The notes beneath the pieces were generated by a model. That model searched no databases. It worked only from the letters and a program-made list of their open reading frames with translations, and had not been told where the DNA came from. Source: Cyprinodon diabolis (lineage: Eukaryota > Chordata > Actinopteri > Cyprinodontiformes > Cyprinodontidae). From it: 64,000 nucleotides of DNA. This document shows positions 22,483 to 34,755 of this stretch, piece after piece. Position 1 is the stretch's first letter; each line of letters opens with the position of its first letter. The stretch spans positions 6,672,474-6,736,473 of the forward strand of contig CM060065.1 in assembly GCA_030533445.1 (NCBI GenBank), given 5' to 3'. A program made the position numbers and the translations under genes.

Positions 22483-25400
22483 CTGTGCTTAATCTGTAGG
22501 TTTCAGTTCAGTCAGACCTGACTCTACCCAGCATGCATTGCACAGGTGAAAAAATGAGACCACCATGGAAGAAGAAGAATATAACAAAGAATATACATTT
22601 TTTCAGTAATACAATTATCTATAATAAATTATCTCTCAAAGGTTATGATATATGATTCATTTCTATTGCCGACATCAGTTCTTCTGCTTCTTCCGCACAA
22701 AAAACCTGTTTTCTTTGAAGCAGAAAAGATTAATGATTGCATGTTTTTTATAGGCCCTTTATCTGAATGGGTTTTATTGATTAATTTGCAATGTTGCACC
22801 TATATTTTGTGATGAGAAATATTTTGTGAGAAAACAACAAAGTTGCTCTCAAAACCTTTTATTTTTATTTTGGACATCTTTTAAAGTTTGTTGCATTACA
22901 TAGTCTTTTCAAATTTCAAAATGTCTTTTTTTTGTTTGTGAAAAGAAATGAAAATTTACACCATTGACAAATCTTGTAAAGAGGTTATTATTTACGGTAT
23001 TTGGCTGCAGCGTAACAAAACTGGTCATTCCGTCACCAAACCACATTGTAAAGAAAAGACAAAATGTACAAAAATTGGATTTTTTTATTATCTGATCAAG
23101 ATGTAAAGCATTTTTCCTTTCAACATTTAACTAATACTGTTTTAAAGGCTTCCTAGTGTCTGTGTTTGTGACTGCGGTCAAAAGGAAGCGACCATGCCTC
23201 CTTTTTTCACCATGTCAAGCAATCTGCACGCCCATAAACACACTCCCCTTCTCCATTTAGGGCTGTTGGTAGGCATGTTGGTTGCCTTGGAAACACTTGA
23301 GTCCAGATAATTATTACTGTAACTGTCTCTGCACACCCCACCTATAATGGAAATGGACCATAAATTATTATCACTGAGTGGCAGCCTTCTGTGGGGACTT
23401 TCTACTCACTGCTGCCACCTACTGGGAAGCAGACAGCATGGACTACAGTCCATGTGAATGGCCCTCCCTGAACTGCTATGAATCTATGTTGGGGGGGGGG
23501 GGCCTAGGGGGGTAGGAGAGGGAGCAGTTTGTCTCTTTTTTTTTTTTTTCCCTGCTTTGTTTTTTCAGTTCTTGATAAACTTCCACGGTGAAAGCTAACC
23601 CCAGATGACAATAACAATAATCTTAAAAAAACATTAACGACAGAATGGAAATATAGCATCACGCTGAATCTGTTTAAATATTTACAAAGGCCTTTTCCCA
23701 TGGTCCATTGGTAAGTAATCAAAAAACAATTAAAAATTCCTCCCGGTTGAAAGTCACTTCTTTGTTTGTTTTTAAAACCAAATTATTCTGTGCCTTATAA
23801 AGAAGTGATCTGGGTTGTAATTGGAAAGTGAGCGCCCTACTTTTTTCTTTCCCCCCCCTCTTCTCCATTTGTTAGAGCTGGGAAGGAGCTACCAAAAAAA
23901 TGAAAAACAAGGGCATGGTGGATAAACAAACAAAAACACAGATTAAAGTAGCACTTTGGATATACACTCACAGCCAAAAAGAATGTGGCCCTTCCTTTGG
24001 CTGTGTGTTTATCATGGCTTTTGTTTAGCCGGCATCCTCCACAGAAATGTTCAGTTTTCTGTCCTCTGCTAAAAAAGCTGCAGCCTGGAAGATTTTTTTT
24101 TTTTTTAACAGCAAAACACTTATTAACAGATGACTCATGACACTCTCCATCACTCACTTTCTCTTTTTGCATCTAGAAATTGAAACTATTCATCATTTTT
24201 TCGAAACCCCTTAAAACAGTTACCTGCTTGTTTTTAATTCAGCTTCCCTCTCTGAAGTTCCCTCTGATACCAGACGAAGCGTGCGGCAGAGGTCTTTACC
24301 GCACCGCCAATTACTGCTAAGCTGCAAACGCCTTAAATCAGCTTCCGTTTCTAAGCAGAACTTCAACCGCAGCGGTCAGATTACTGAGAGGCAGCAGGTT
24401 TTAAAAAGCCCGGCCCGCAACACAAATTCAGGTCTCATATCTGGTGTCAACGTCGCTCACCTCGTTCCTTTTTAAAATCAGATGCCGCAGCTTTTTTTTT
24501 GTTCCTTCCTGCAGTTCAACTTGGGCGTAAAAGTTTTTGAGCCGTTCAAATGACCTCAGCAGTATGATTGTAGCTGTGCAGAAGGCTTGGCAATAGAACC
24601 TTTTAATCATCAATTGTTGTTTCTGCTGAAAATCCAATCCGTTTTTCAAAGAACAGGCACCGTCTCTCTTTTTTCCTACACACACACACAGACAATTACA
24701 CACATTTCCACTCTTTCTGAATAAAAAACTATCTTCTACACAGCAACTGAACAACTTTAAATTACACCGTCTCACAACTTCATTTCAAACGCGAAGATGT
24801 GGCTGTTTTCAGGAGGCAGAACCTTTGAAAAGTTGATAGCACCTCATGTTGGCAGTTTACGGCCAAGGCTTTCCGCTCACTGAACAACGCAAATCACAGG
24901 TGGGTTTCCTCATTAGGCGCTATTGACAGGCCACATAAAAAAGAATCTATCGTTCCTCCAAAAAAAAAGGCTTTTGGTCTTCCATGCTTTCTGCGCCCCC
25001 CCCCCCTTCTCCGCGTCTCATCCTCTCGTCTCCACCATGCATATTTTAGATCAGGAAAGGATGTCAGGCGGTGCGTGAGAATTATTAATCTCAGGTTCTG
25101 TACTTGTGGTGAGCTGCTTAAGGATTCATACTAACAAAGGGCAGCGGAGTCATGCAGCAGAGCTGACAGGGTCTGTCTTTCCGCTTCCATATCTCTACCT
25201 TCTCTACGGCCACACACAGATGTACCTTTTTTTTTTCCAGTTGTTCCCCCCTTCCCGCACCTCCTTGCTTCAGTCTCACTCTCCGTCTGACCTTTGGAGC
25301 CACTTAGGTTCACAAAACACCTCCAAACAGTTCCTCTCTAATGGCCCGCTGCTCAAACAATCGGTAGAACGACCTGAGGAAGATGATTGATCTCTGACAA

Positions 25401-25969
25401 GCAGCTCGATGCATTCCTATGAGTCATTAGATCGGCCTGGATGGAGAGGGAGACGCAGAGATATAGAAAGAGAGGGAGACCTATCGGAGAATTGGTGGAG
25501 CTGTGTGTACAACCAGACCAGGCATTTATCTAATGTCAAGACTTGCAGACAACCTTTAGACTGAGTTTGATGTTGGAGGAGCTTCAGAATGACAACAGGC
25601 TTCAACACTAACACACCGGTGTGCAGGAGACTACGTGTACGTGCACACACGTGCACGCTTGTCACTGTGAAGTCATTCTAATAAGTGCGCAGATAAAACT
25701 AATCTATGGCAAGAGAGAGGACAAGACATGCGCTCCCACACAAACACAAAGGCACCAGTAGACTGCAGTGAAACAGTATCAGTGGAGCAGCTCGGGAGTG
25801 TGAAAAAGAGAAATGTCTTCTTTAAAGATCCTCTTGTTGTGTTGTCGCACTGGGAGATAAGGACGGATTAGGCTGAGAGAAGCTCTGAGCTGAGACACGC
25901 AAACATGCTGTTGAACATGGAAGTGAAGCACCAGAAACCCACTCCCAAGTAAATCAAGACTCTCACACA
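22483..25969. other. No gene recognised
   Basis: About 3.5 kb, the longest stretch without a named repeat in the first half. It includes a G11-12 run near 23491-23502, poly-T runs near 23538 and 24091, a (CA)n near 24680, a C-run near 25000 and a short CACGTG-rich patch at 25640. The open frames here (up to 115 codons) show no domain. Confidence 0.4.
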
Positions 25970-26168
25970 CACGCACATCCTCGTCTTGCTATATGCAGTG
26001 AGGACCAAGTTTTGACTACCGTGGACTTTCTCTCATTTCCAACCTTTTCTATACCTTAAATTTAACAATAACCTTTAACCTAACCATAACCACATCAAAA
26101 CTAGCCCTAACCTGAACATAACCAGAGCATACCTAAACCTAACCTAAAGTGAACAACCCAATCCAGCT
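25970..26168. repeat. CTAACC-rich degenerate repeat
   Basis: After a CACACACGCACA stretch and TGAGGACCAAG, the segment carries many CCTAACC, CCATAACC and CTAACCTAAA units. It resembles a dispersed fish repeat with telomere-like CCCTAA derivatives, not a true telomere array: the units are irregular. Confidence 0.55.
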
Positions 26169-26174
26169 GGTGAG

Positions 26175-26475
26175 TATTCATCCATCCATCCATCTTCTCC
26201 CACTTATTCCATCTAGGTGACAGCGGGGCTGGTGCCTATCTTCAGCAGTCTATGGGCAAGAGGCAGGGTACAGCCAGGACAGGTCGTCAGTCTGTCAAAG
26301 GGGAACACATAGACACACAGACATATATAACTATGCACAAGCATTCACACCTAAGGAGAATTTAGAGAAGCCATATTTTTGGACTGTGGGAGGAAGCCGG
26401 AGTACCCGGAGAGAACCCACGCATACTCAGGGAGAACATGCAAACCCCTTGCAGAAAGAACCCAGAACCTTGTTG
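26175..26475 (-). mobile_element. RTE-like LINE 3' tail
   Basis: Starts with (CATC)n (TCCATCCATCCATCTTC) and contains GGTGCCTATCTTCAGCAGTC, AATTTAGAGAAGCC and GGAGAACATGCAAACCCC. Same family as the + strand copy at 58476-58690, which ends AAAATGGATGGATTGA. Class assigned by recall. Confidence 0.6.
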
Positions 26476-26486
26476 GTTTACACTAT

Positions 26487-27613
26487 AATTCAATTCAGTT
26501 TATTTATAAAGCCCTAATTTACAACATGTCATCTCACGGCATTTTATAGAGAGAATTCAACCAGATTATGGAGTCAGATTTGATCAAAGTTTTCTAAGTA
26601 AAACCAGCTGATTGAATCGACTCATTGACTCCACCACACCAAGCATGCTTGTAGGGGCAGTGGAGAGAAAAAACTCCCTTTTAACAGGAAGAAACCTCCA
26701 GCAGAAACAGGCTCAGTGTCAGCAGTCATCTTCCGAGGCCGACTGGGGTTCAAGGAGACAGAAGCAAACATAGAAAAAGAAGCAGGGATACAAAAAGGCA
26801 ACTGTAAACCAGCTCCACAGGCGGCTCTGTCCAGGAAACCCACAGCCAGGCAGACGACCTCTGAGCCAGCTCCCATTTCAGAGGATGTCAGAGAAACAGG
26901 ACTACACTGAAATACAGGCCAATCTCCAACATCTATAAACAAACGTGTTGATGGGAGCAGCACAGCTGATATTTCTCTCCAGGATGGAGTCACAGTTAAA
27001 CAGGAACAGACCAATTTAAGCTAGTTTTTCTCTCCACTGTTGCTACAAGCATGCTTAGTGTAAGGGATTGGATTCGAGTCAATGAGTCGATGAATCAATT
27101 TGACTAGATGATCTAGTGAACTGTAAAGTGCTTTGAGATGATATGTGTTGTGAATTGGCGCTATAGAAATAACTGAATTGAAAAAGCAGAGAGAATATTA
27201 CCTTAGGGGTTGAACTAACAAATAAGAAAATAGAGCTGGAATAAAGAAGAAAGATGAAAAGTGGTACCCATTTCCTCCAGCAGTTTAAGCCTATAGCAGC
27301 ATAACTATAGAGATAGCTCAGGATAACCTGAGCCACCCTAACTATAAGCTTTATCAAAAAGGAACGTTTTAAGCCTAGCCTTAAAAGTAGACAGGGTGTC
27401 TGCCTCACGGACTAAAACTGGTAGTTGGTTCCACAGGAGAGGAGCCTGATAACTAAAAGATCTGCCTCCCATTCTATTTTCAGAAATTCTAGGAACCACT
27501 AGTAAACCTGCAGATTGAGAGCGAAGTGCTCTGTTAGGAACATAAGGAACAATCAGATCTCTGATATCAGATGGAGCTTGGCCATTTTTTTCAGGAAAAA
27601 ATAGAACGGCCAT
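26487..27613 (-). mobile_element. L2 LINE, ORF2 C-terminus to tail, interrupted
   Basis: The longest L2 copy. On the minus strand, 27613-27352 encodes about 87 residues ending ADTLSTFKARLKTFLFDKAY then S and a stop. Before that come DLIVPYVPNRALRSQSAGLL and SYQAPLLWNQLP, the conserved post-RT block of CR1/L2 reverse-transcriptase proteins. The 3' UTR runs 27351-27182, is interrupted by an opposite-strand L2 tail at about 27020-27181, and resumes from 27015 to the AATTCAATTCAGTTTATTTA tail at 26487. The initial Met (27613) is incidental; RT and endonuclease are missing. Confidence 0.85.
27020..27181 (+). mobile_element. L2 tail inserted in an L2 copy
   Basis: Reads TTTTTCTCTCCACTGTTGCT through GGCGCTATAGAAATAACTGAATTGA, the last ~160 bp of the same L2 3' UTR but on the opposite strand to its host copy. 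Its borders split the host 3' UTR at a point continuous in copy a. Confidence 0.8.
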
Positions 27614-30347
27614 GTATTAAGGAAGAGGAGGCCAGTGACTGATGCAACTGGAACCGCTTCTGTAACTTTTCCATATCAGTCTGGAAAACAGATGGTGGAG
27701 CTCGATTTCAAAGGAGGGACTAACAGGGTTGGTGTCATAAGGTAAGAACCAATCAGAGAACTATGGCTGTGACTCAACAGCTCCGAGCGACGTGCTTTGT
27801 TATTGTAATTTTTTAGTCCGTGAAACAAATCAAGCTGTCGAAAAAAGATTTCTGCTGGTTTCGCTTAAAAAACTTGAGGATATATTACATGCTTTATTTT
27901 TATTGTAACATCACTCCATTGCAGTTGCCAGCTTGTAGTTTTGATAGCCAAAAGGTGCTGCTGCATTATGGGTAATTGTGGTGTTGAGAGTCAAGAATCG
28001 TACAGTTGTGCCCTCCCTGCTATGATTGGTCAGGCCAGATCACGCCGGTATCCACAGCAGACTGAATGATGATGCTTCATGTTCGGCTAGATGGAAAGCA
28101 TCGCTACAGCATGATGCTGCAACCGCAGGAGAGGTGTGTTTAAGAGGATCTAGTTTTAAATCTATACATAAAAGTCAAATAGGTTTGAGTTTTTCAAAAC
28201 ACTGTTAATGTCTTTACATGTTAAAAAAAAAAAGCCGCTTAAAAAAAATGGTGTAACGTCAGTGGCTTTAGCCGTCATCATACAAACACCTGAACCCGGC
28301 ACACACACAGACACGCACGTTTCCCCCAGCCCCCCACCTCGCCACCTTTCCTCGCCACCCATTTCACTCCCATCCATTTTCATCCAACAGAACCCCGATC
28401 CAGTCCAGCGCCAAAGCAGCACAGATGCAAACTCCCCCCTGACCGGGCTACTGCCAAGGCGTCGCTTCCGAAGCCTCTCCACCAGCTGGAGACTCTGATG
28501 AGGCCAACACATCCATTTCCGTGGTAACCGAAGGGCCTCAGACGCACAGGGAGCCTCTTGCATACAAACGTGTATGTATTTGCACCCATGTGAATATATG
28601 TGTATGAGATCGTCACACGCATAATGCCCCATCATTGCTCCCCCACCACCCCCCGATTGTCCTGTTTGCTGCCAGCTCTATTATCACACAGGATTCTTTG
28701 CAGAGCCACGATTTAACAGCTAGATGCATTTAGACCTATTAAAGAGACATATGTGATGAAAAGCCTTTATGCATATGTTTATCACCTCTGCCTCTGTTAA
28801 AAGGAGGGAGCTAATGGAAACATTAAACTGAGAGATTGTATTTAGGGTGTGTGATATTCCTTAAAGCTTCATCTCGCACAGATGCAGGAAGAGGAAATCA
28901 TTTTTCCCTCCACTTCTCTCTGACCTCTGCAGCACCCTGTCTAGGCTATTCTTTTCTGCAAACAAACATTTGGAGATGAAGTGGCTGTAGGCCCTCTGTG
29001 TGACAGGCTCAGAAGAAGGAGCAGAGGGCCATAGAAGGACACTAAATGATATGAGGAAGAGGAAGCAGAGGAGGAATGTGGCAGCTGGAACGGGATCAGT
29101 AGCTAAGCTTGAACCTTCGGGGCCCTTTGTGCTGGAAGAGGAGAGGGTGCTTAGCCTCCTTTACACACAAAGGGGCCAAACGGGGGTCTGAGGCATCCAC
29201 CACCACCCTTACAGGTCCTGCAGCCAATCCACTCTGTGTTTCGGAGACAAGAAAGCTTCGGCACACTACACGTCGACAGAGCCGAGTAAAAGAAAAAAAG
29301 GCCGTTTGATGTCCCTCTTCTTTCAGAGGCGACCACAGAAAAAAGCTGCAGGACTTTTGGATCTAGTGCCAAGAACAACAAGTGAGGAGACATAAGGAGG
29401 TGGATCAGCAGAGAAATCAAAGAAAGCTGAAAAATAACATATCAAAGCAGGTGACTCGCATAACTGGAGCTATTCAGTGGTTTTAAATAAGCTGAACTGG
29501 GTGGAGGTCACCAGAAAACACTTCCATGATTAAAACATCTGACTTTAGGAGAACAAACGTTTCAAAGTGGAAAAATCTGTCAGAAATATTCAGCAGGTTT
29601 GGTTTGATTAAAAGGATTCATTTTGCAAGTGAAAAAAGACGAAATTTAGGACCAGACTCTTCAAGGACACCAGAGTAACATAACTCGTCATCTCAGCTTT
29701 AATTCATAAAAGCAGCAATTTTCTTGCCTCAAAGTTGATCTAACATCGATCTTGAACATGATCACTAGTCCGTTCCTTATGTGAGACCAGCTACCTAGAG
29801 CAGGACCTCCCAAACATTTCAGCATGTGACCAAAAAATAACAATGCAACAGACTGGAAGCCTCCTATAAATACATGCATTTACTTTACTCTATATTTATT
29901 TATGAATATGAAGTGAAGTAAATACATTCATTTTTAAATAAGCCAATTTTAAAAATACATTTGATTATTGAATTCATCATGGTAAATGTATTTTTAATTC
30001 TATACTTGCACATTTAATTATTTAACTATGCATTTTACAGTTTAATGGTATATTTAATACTCTGTAAAAATGAATATATTACCTAATAAATGTTACATCT
30101 ACATGTTATATGAGATATTCCTATATTCAGATTCATAATATATTCTGGCCCTCTATTCACCTCAGGAACCACATCACAATCTTGTGAAAACCATCTATGG
30201 ACACCAAGAATGGGCTCTCGCGGCCCAATTCCTTCTTTTGGAACCAAGCTCTAGGCAGGGCTTTTCGCAGAGATCAAGAGCTTTTTAAGCGGAGCACAAC
30301 ATAAGAAAGAAAATAAAATGTAAAAAGTAATTTAGCACATAGCCACC
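27614..30347. other. No gene recognised
   Basis: About 2.7 kb. 28640-28900 looks like unique sequence with a TTTATGCATATG octamer-like site. 29880-30130 is AT-rich. The 157-codon frame at 28162-28635 (-) has low-complexity composition and no domain. Confidence 0.4.
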
Positions 30348-31217
30348 TTAAAGTCATAGGGAAATCATATTAAAATGTCTAATCATTCTGGCTTAAACAT
30401 GTGCACTCTTTATCAGACCATATTGTCCCAAAAGTTAGAAAATGTCTATCTTAAAAAAAATCTTATCTTAAAGTCTTTGTTTTTTTTCGTTATCTTATGC
30501 AGGCCAGTTAGTTATACATCAGCCTGAAAACCTTAATTTGGCCAATCATATATCAACGGTCATCTGTCAATCAAATTTTTTCAGTCATAGCATCTTGATT
30601 CATGTGTCGCAGCTGACATACGCAACGGTTAAAATAAGAAGTAAGAATAATTTCCTTTCCCATTGAGTTCCGTCCCAGTGTTCACAGGGATGGACGTCTG
30701 TGTCTTCGGCAGGCGTAGAGCTAACAGAACTGGCAGCGTTGCGAGGCAAGGGCTCAAACATGTACGGCTGTAAGCCTCATACACCAAACCAAGCTTCTGC
30801 CGCCCTGGCGTCCTCTTCCACAACATCTTCGTCCCCACTTTCCTCCTCTAAATAAAAAATGGATGACTGAGGAGACTCATCCACGACGTCCGACACTAAA
30901 CTCTCCTCCTCTTGCATGTTTCCTCTGTCCATAGCGTTCCTTGACAGTGTAGTTTCTAAGTCACCAATTTAGTGCTACTTGGTCCCAATGGAATTTCCCA
31001 TTGGGAACCTACTAGCACTAAGTTGCTAACTGGTTAGCAAGATGCTTCAGACAAACCGGCCACAGCCAAAGTCAACCAAAGTTGCTTGCGAACCTTCCGC
31101 TACAACGATCCCGGCCCTTTGATAAAGATCCAATCACATTCACTTGTGTAAATCAGGCACCACTCGGGGGAACTCAGAAATGCAACGATGTGAACAGCCG
31201 CTTCCCTATGACTTTAA
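30348..31217 (-). mobile_element. TTAA-flanked DNA element, copy 1
   Basis: Element 30352-31213 (862 bp) has perfect inverted ends: TTAAAGTCATAGGGAA at the left and TTCCCTATGACTTTAA at the right, each including a TTAA. TTAA target duplication is the habit of piggyBac and Kolobok elements. On the minus strand from 30932 it encodes an acidic stretch (MDRGNMQEEES..., LEEESGDEDVVEEDARAAEAW), a stop, then GLQPYMFEPLPRN. The last motif resembles the first exon of P2X7-ballast-like proteins seen in fish repeats; tentative. No transposase is present. Related copies: 50673, 51543, 61236. Confidence 0.7.
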
Positions 31218-31962
31218 GCTCCTGCCACACTTTGACGACTTAGACCAGCGTATATCTGACAAATATCTTGCAAAAACGCTGGGATATGTTGAAAAAGTTA
31301 TGGGTAAGTTTTGTATTAGTTATAAGCATACTGAAGCACATTGAAACACGTCCACAGCGCGTTGGCTAATACCACAATCCATTAAATATTTTTAGGCAGA
31401 CCGGGCTCCTCTTGGCGCATCGCTGTCCCCCTCAGGTCACTGGCTTGCGATATTTTGTGTGCATTACGCTGCCGTGTGTTATGCATAAGTTAGGCTGTCA
31501 CTGGACGTAAGTTCTGGGCTCATTATGAATACTCTACTACACACAAAATTGAAAAAATACATATAGAGTTCAGCATATGCCAATGTTTAAGAAGATTCTG
31601 GAACGCCAGGCTATCGCTGTCTAAATCATCAAGGTGTGACAGCGGCTTTAGCTAACCTCTTTCTATGGCTACATGCAGAGACAGAGCTCCACCATAGAAG
31701 CTCTGCAGGTATGCCTAATCATCTCCTCTCCATCTATATGCAAGGATGGGTTTTTACTGTATTAAAAATTATCAAATATGAAGCGGACACAGGGATTAAC
31801 ATATAAACTGTAAGACCATGAAAAGCACCTGCCTGCAAGCAAGCACATGCTCTTTTGCAGGAACGCACATTGTTCATAACAATGGGACATCGTTGAAGAA
31901 AAACAGATTAACATTTGACTGAAAGAGCTACTTTTAACCATAGCTGTAATATTAATGATTAA
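31218..31962. other. No feature recognised
   Basis: Unremarkable sequence between the TTAA element and a SINE fragment. Confidence 0.4.
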
Positions 31963-32075
31963 ACTTTATTGATCTCACATTGGAGAATTCACCTCCGCAT
32001 TTAACCCATCACCTTGGGGAGCAGTGGGCTGCCATTGTGTGGCACCCAGGTAGCAGTGTGGGGTTAAATGGGTCA
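31963..32075 (-). mobile_element. SINE 3' fragment (copy 2)
   Basis: Reverse complement of the SINE body and tail: TTTATTGATCTCACATTGGA, CATTTAACCCATCACC, GGGGAGCAGTGGGCTGCCAT. The tRNA-like head is missing. Confidence 0.7.
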
Positions 32076-32342
32076 AAGAATGATTCTATAGGGTATTTGG
32101 TGCTGGTCCTTAAGGTCTCTGAATAGGGTGTGTAACATTGGTTGGGCTTAAAATGGCATATTTGCTGTTCTATGAGCCCTTATGCAGGCCTGGTTAAAAG
32201 CCCTAGAATGAAATGACAGGTTTTCTTTCTTTTATGGTATGCTCTTGAATATTTAGATAAGCTGTGCACTAATTGGTTGGTTTAGGATGAGCGAAGCTGC
32301 TGAGCAAAGCAACAAGCACTCACTCACTGAAAGATCAAATTG

Positions 32343-32600
32343 TTGATATGGTAGGGTGGCCAGATGTCCTCTTTTTCCCGGACATGTCCTCCTTTTCATA
32401 CCTAAAGAAAAATGTCCGGGGGAATTTCAAAATCGTCCGGGATTTTGGTCGAATACAGGGCAACAGAACCAAACAGCCAGCTCCGGTACTGCTCCGGGAA
32501 CTCCAGCGGACAGGGGGAGGGAGCCAGCGGAGGACGAAGCGACCGCACCCTACCCGGTTAATTCCAAATGTACCAAAGTTGTAAAATTATTAGAATAAAT
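32343..32600 (+). mobile_element. hAT-like terminal fragment
   Basis: Begins TAGGGTGGCCAGATGTCC and continues with repeats of the TGTCC/CCGGACA theme, as in a hAT terminal region I recall from vertebrate genomes. The opposite end and target duplication are not visible. Confidence 0.4.
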
Positions 32601-32789
32601 TCGTAAAATTACTAGAATAAAGTGGCAAAGACAATAGTCATAAAATTACGATGTAGATGCAAACATCAATCACTATATAGAGCTGGTACTATATAGTGAA
32701 CTTTATAGTGAACTCAGTTAACTGATCATTCGGACAGATGATCAGTACTTTATGTTGCTCCTTGATCAAATAACTGCGCCATCTTTGTT

Positions 32790-33175
32790 ATTAGTCCAAG
32801 GCTTTATAGAGTGGACCAAAAACAACAGCTTTTGGCTTAGAAAACATGCAAATTGATCCAGATGAACGGCTCCGCCCCTTTGGAATGGCGGTCATTTAGT
32901 TTCTTTGTTAGCCTGTATTACCCGATACTGGTCTATGAATGACTATGACCTGGATGACTGAGAATCTTCACCAGCTAAAAGTCGAAACAGTTCATGTAAG
33001 CAGATGTAGCAAGCTTAACATGGCTGATAAATAAAAACATGCTAACGTGTCTTTAGCTAACGCTACAGCAGACTGACAAACATTTTGCAATTGCCGTGAT
33101 GAAGGCCCGTCTGGCCAAAACACGTTGGCATGTTTTTTTATCACATTAGCAATGTACCAATAAACCTGTTTCAAT
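32790..33175. mobile_element. Penelope-like element fragment
   Basis: 32790-32945 matches 34505-34660, the 3' UTR side of the Penelope-like copy (AGGCTTTA...GTGG, ATGGCTTAGAAAA...CATGCAAATTGA, TGTTAGCCTGTA). The following 200 bp contain a GATGAAGGCC...GGCCAAAACACG motif (see 33092-33130) and end in AATAAACCTGTTTCAATAAC. Orientation is ambiguous: the first part reads minus, the ribozyme-like motif reads plus. Confidence 0.45.
33092..33130 (+). ncRNA. Degenerate hammerhead-ribozyme-like motif
   Basis: The order is TGCC (helix I strand), G, TGATGA, then AGGCC-CGTCT-GGCC (helix II with a 5-nt loop), AAAAC, ACGTT, GGCA (helix I partner). Penelope-like elements are known to carry hammerheads with a very short helix III, which fits. 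Two core positions differ from the consensus (CTGATGA is GTGATGA; GAAA is AAAA), so this copy should be inactive if the assignment is right. A chance match is possible. Confidence 0.35.
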
Positions 33176-34335
33176 AACTTTCCTCCTGAGTGCCTTTCCT
33201 AATTATCAGAAGCACTCCATGCTCAGTGTTTTTATTTTCAGAAAAAGCTTCATTCCCAAATGGCGTTTTACAGGTAGGAGGAATTTAGCTTTTGCAATAA
33301 GCTGCCACACACAGACAAGTTTGTCATAAATAACTTTGCAAATCTAAAAGCTGAAATAAATACGTGCAAATTGTATAGGAATGTTATAAGGATTGAAAAG
33401 AATAGTTCAACATTTTGCTGAGGCCGAACACCTCAGCAGATATTAAAAATATACAACAATGTGAAATTAGATTAAATAGTACAGATAGTGCTGAGATGTA
33501 CACATATTTTTTACTTCCTTTCTCAGTGGGAAACTGTTCATGGATGCTCCTGGGAAAGTATTTCTAATTGTGTTATATCAAGTTCTTACTGGGAAAATTA
33601 AACTCAACAAGCAGTGTGCTTAAATGTTACTGATGCGTCGAAAGCATTCCTTCAAACACTTTGCTGAAAACGGTTACAGTATCTCCTCTGTCTCTGGCAG
33701 TCCTGGTCTGCACAGTTTAAGTGATCATGAAGTGAACTTTAATGCTACAAGTACAGCTTTTCCATTTTCTACACTCCATTACAGCCAGAGCGAAACAGCC
33801 TTTTAAGAGATATCCATACGTTTCCTGAGGCTGCCCCCAGGGCCTCCCCACTTTTTGCCCTGAGCAGGAAGAAAGTAACAGCTAAAGCAACATCTCCTAT
33901 TCCTGCAGCTACTCTAGGCATAAGCATGTATAGCTAATGCCCTGAAATCACATTTCCCCATCACTTTACAAGCATCTCTTTTTAAAAGCATGCCATTTCC
34001 CACCAGTTTAAGACAATTTAAGAGATAAAAAGGATAAAACATTGACTGCATACAAAGATTGACCCAGCTAGGTGTGATCTCATCCTTTGACTCAGAAAGA
34101 AGTGAGTAATGCCTGCTGCATATCTCTGCTACCTTTTGTATCCAAAAACCCTTTAATTCAGCTTAATAAATTTGTTCATACAACTCTTCTTGGTATTTAA
34201 GAAAATCTCTACGCATTACTATCACCCTTAAACATCTATTGCCTTTGACCTCAGCTGCAAACTGTTTGGTATTAGTTGGAAGAGACAGGAGTTTCATATA
34301 AATGTTTTCTACGTCTTTTCTAAGTTTATGGATGG
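33176..34335. other. No gene recognised
   Basis: About 1.2 kb of AT-rich sequence without a nameable feature. Confidence 0.4.
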
Positions 34336-34755
34336 TTTATGAAGCAAAAAACCCCCAAGATTTTGACAATTGGAAAGAAATATTTTGTTAGATTGGTGAT
34401 TCCAAAAACAAACCACTGGACTTTGTTTTCCAAGTTTGAAGACCTTTCGTTTCCAATCCAGGAATCTTTTAATTCAAAATGTCTGGATTAGTGTGCAGTT
34501 CCAGGCTTTACATAGTGGCCCAACAAAGCCTTGTTATGGCTTAGAAAAACATGCAAATTGAACCAGAAGAACAGATCAGCCCCTTATGAATGGGGAGTCG
34601 TTGAGGTATTTGTTAGCCTGTAATATGCAATACTGGCCTATGCCTCTGAAAAGGGAGTCGTTAGGGTCATTGTTGGCCTGGCTGACCAGGGGAGGTGTTT
34701 TGGTCCCCAGCATGGCGATGGGGGTTGAGATGATAGGGGGAAGGAATCAACTCTA
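34336..34755 (-). mobile_element. Penelope-like element 3' UTR
   Basis: Lies directly downstream (minus strand) of the GIY-YIG coding fragment. It holds stretches shared with 32790-32945 and with 52455-52630 (AGGCTTTGTTGGGC, AACTTGGAAA..CAAAGTCCAGT). This sharing is why the other two are assigned to the same group. Confidence 0.6.
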
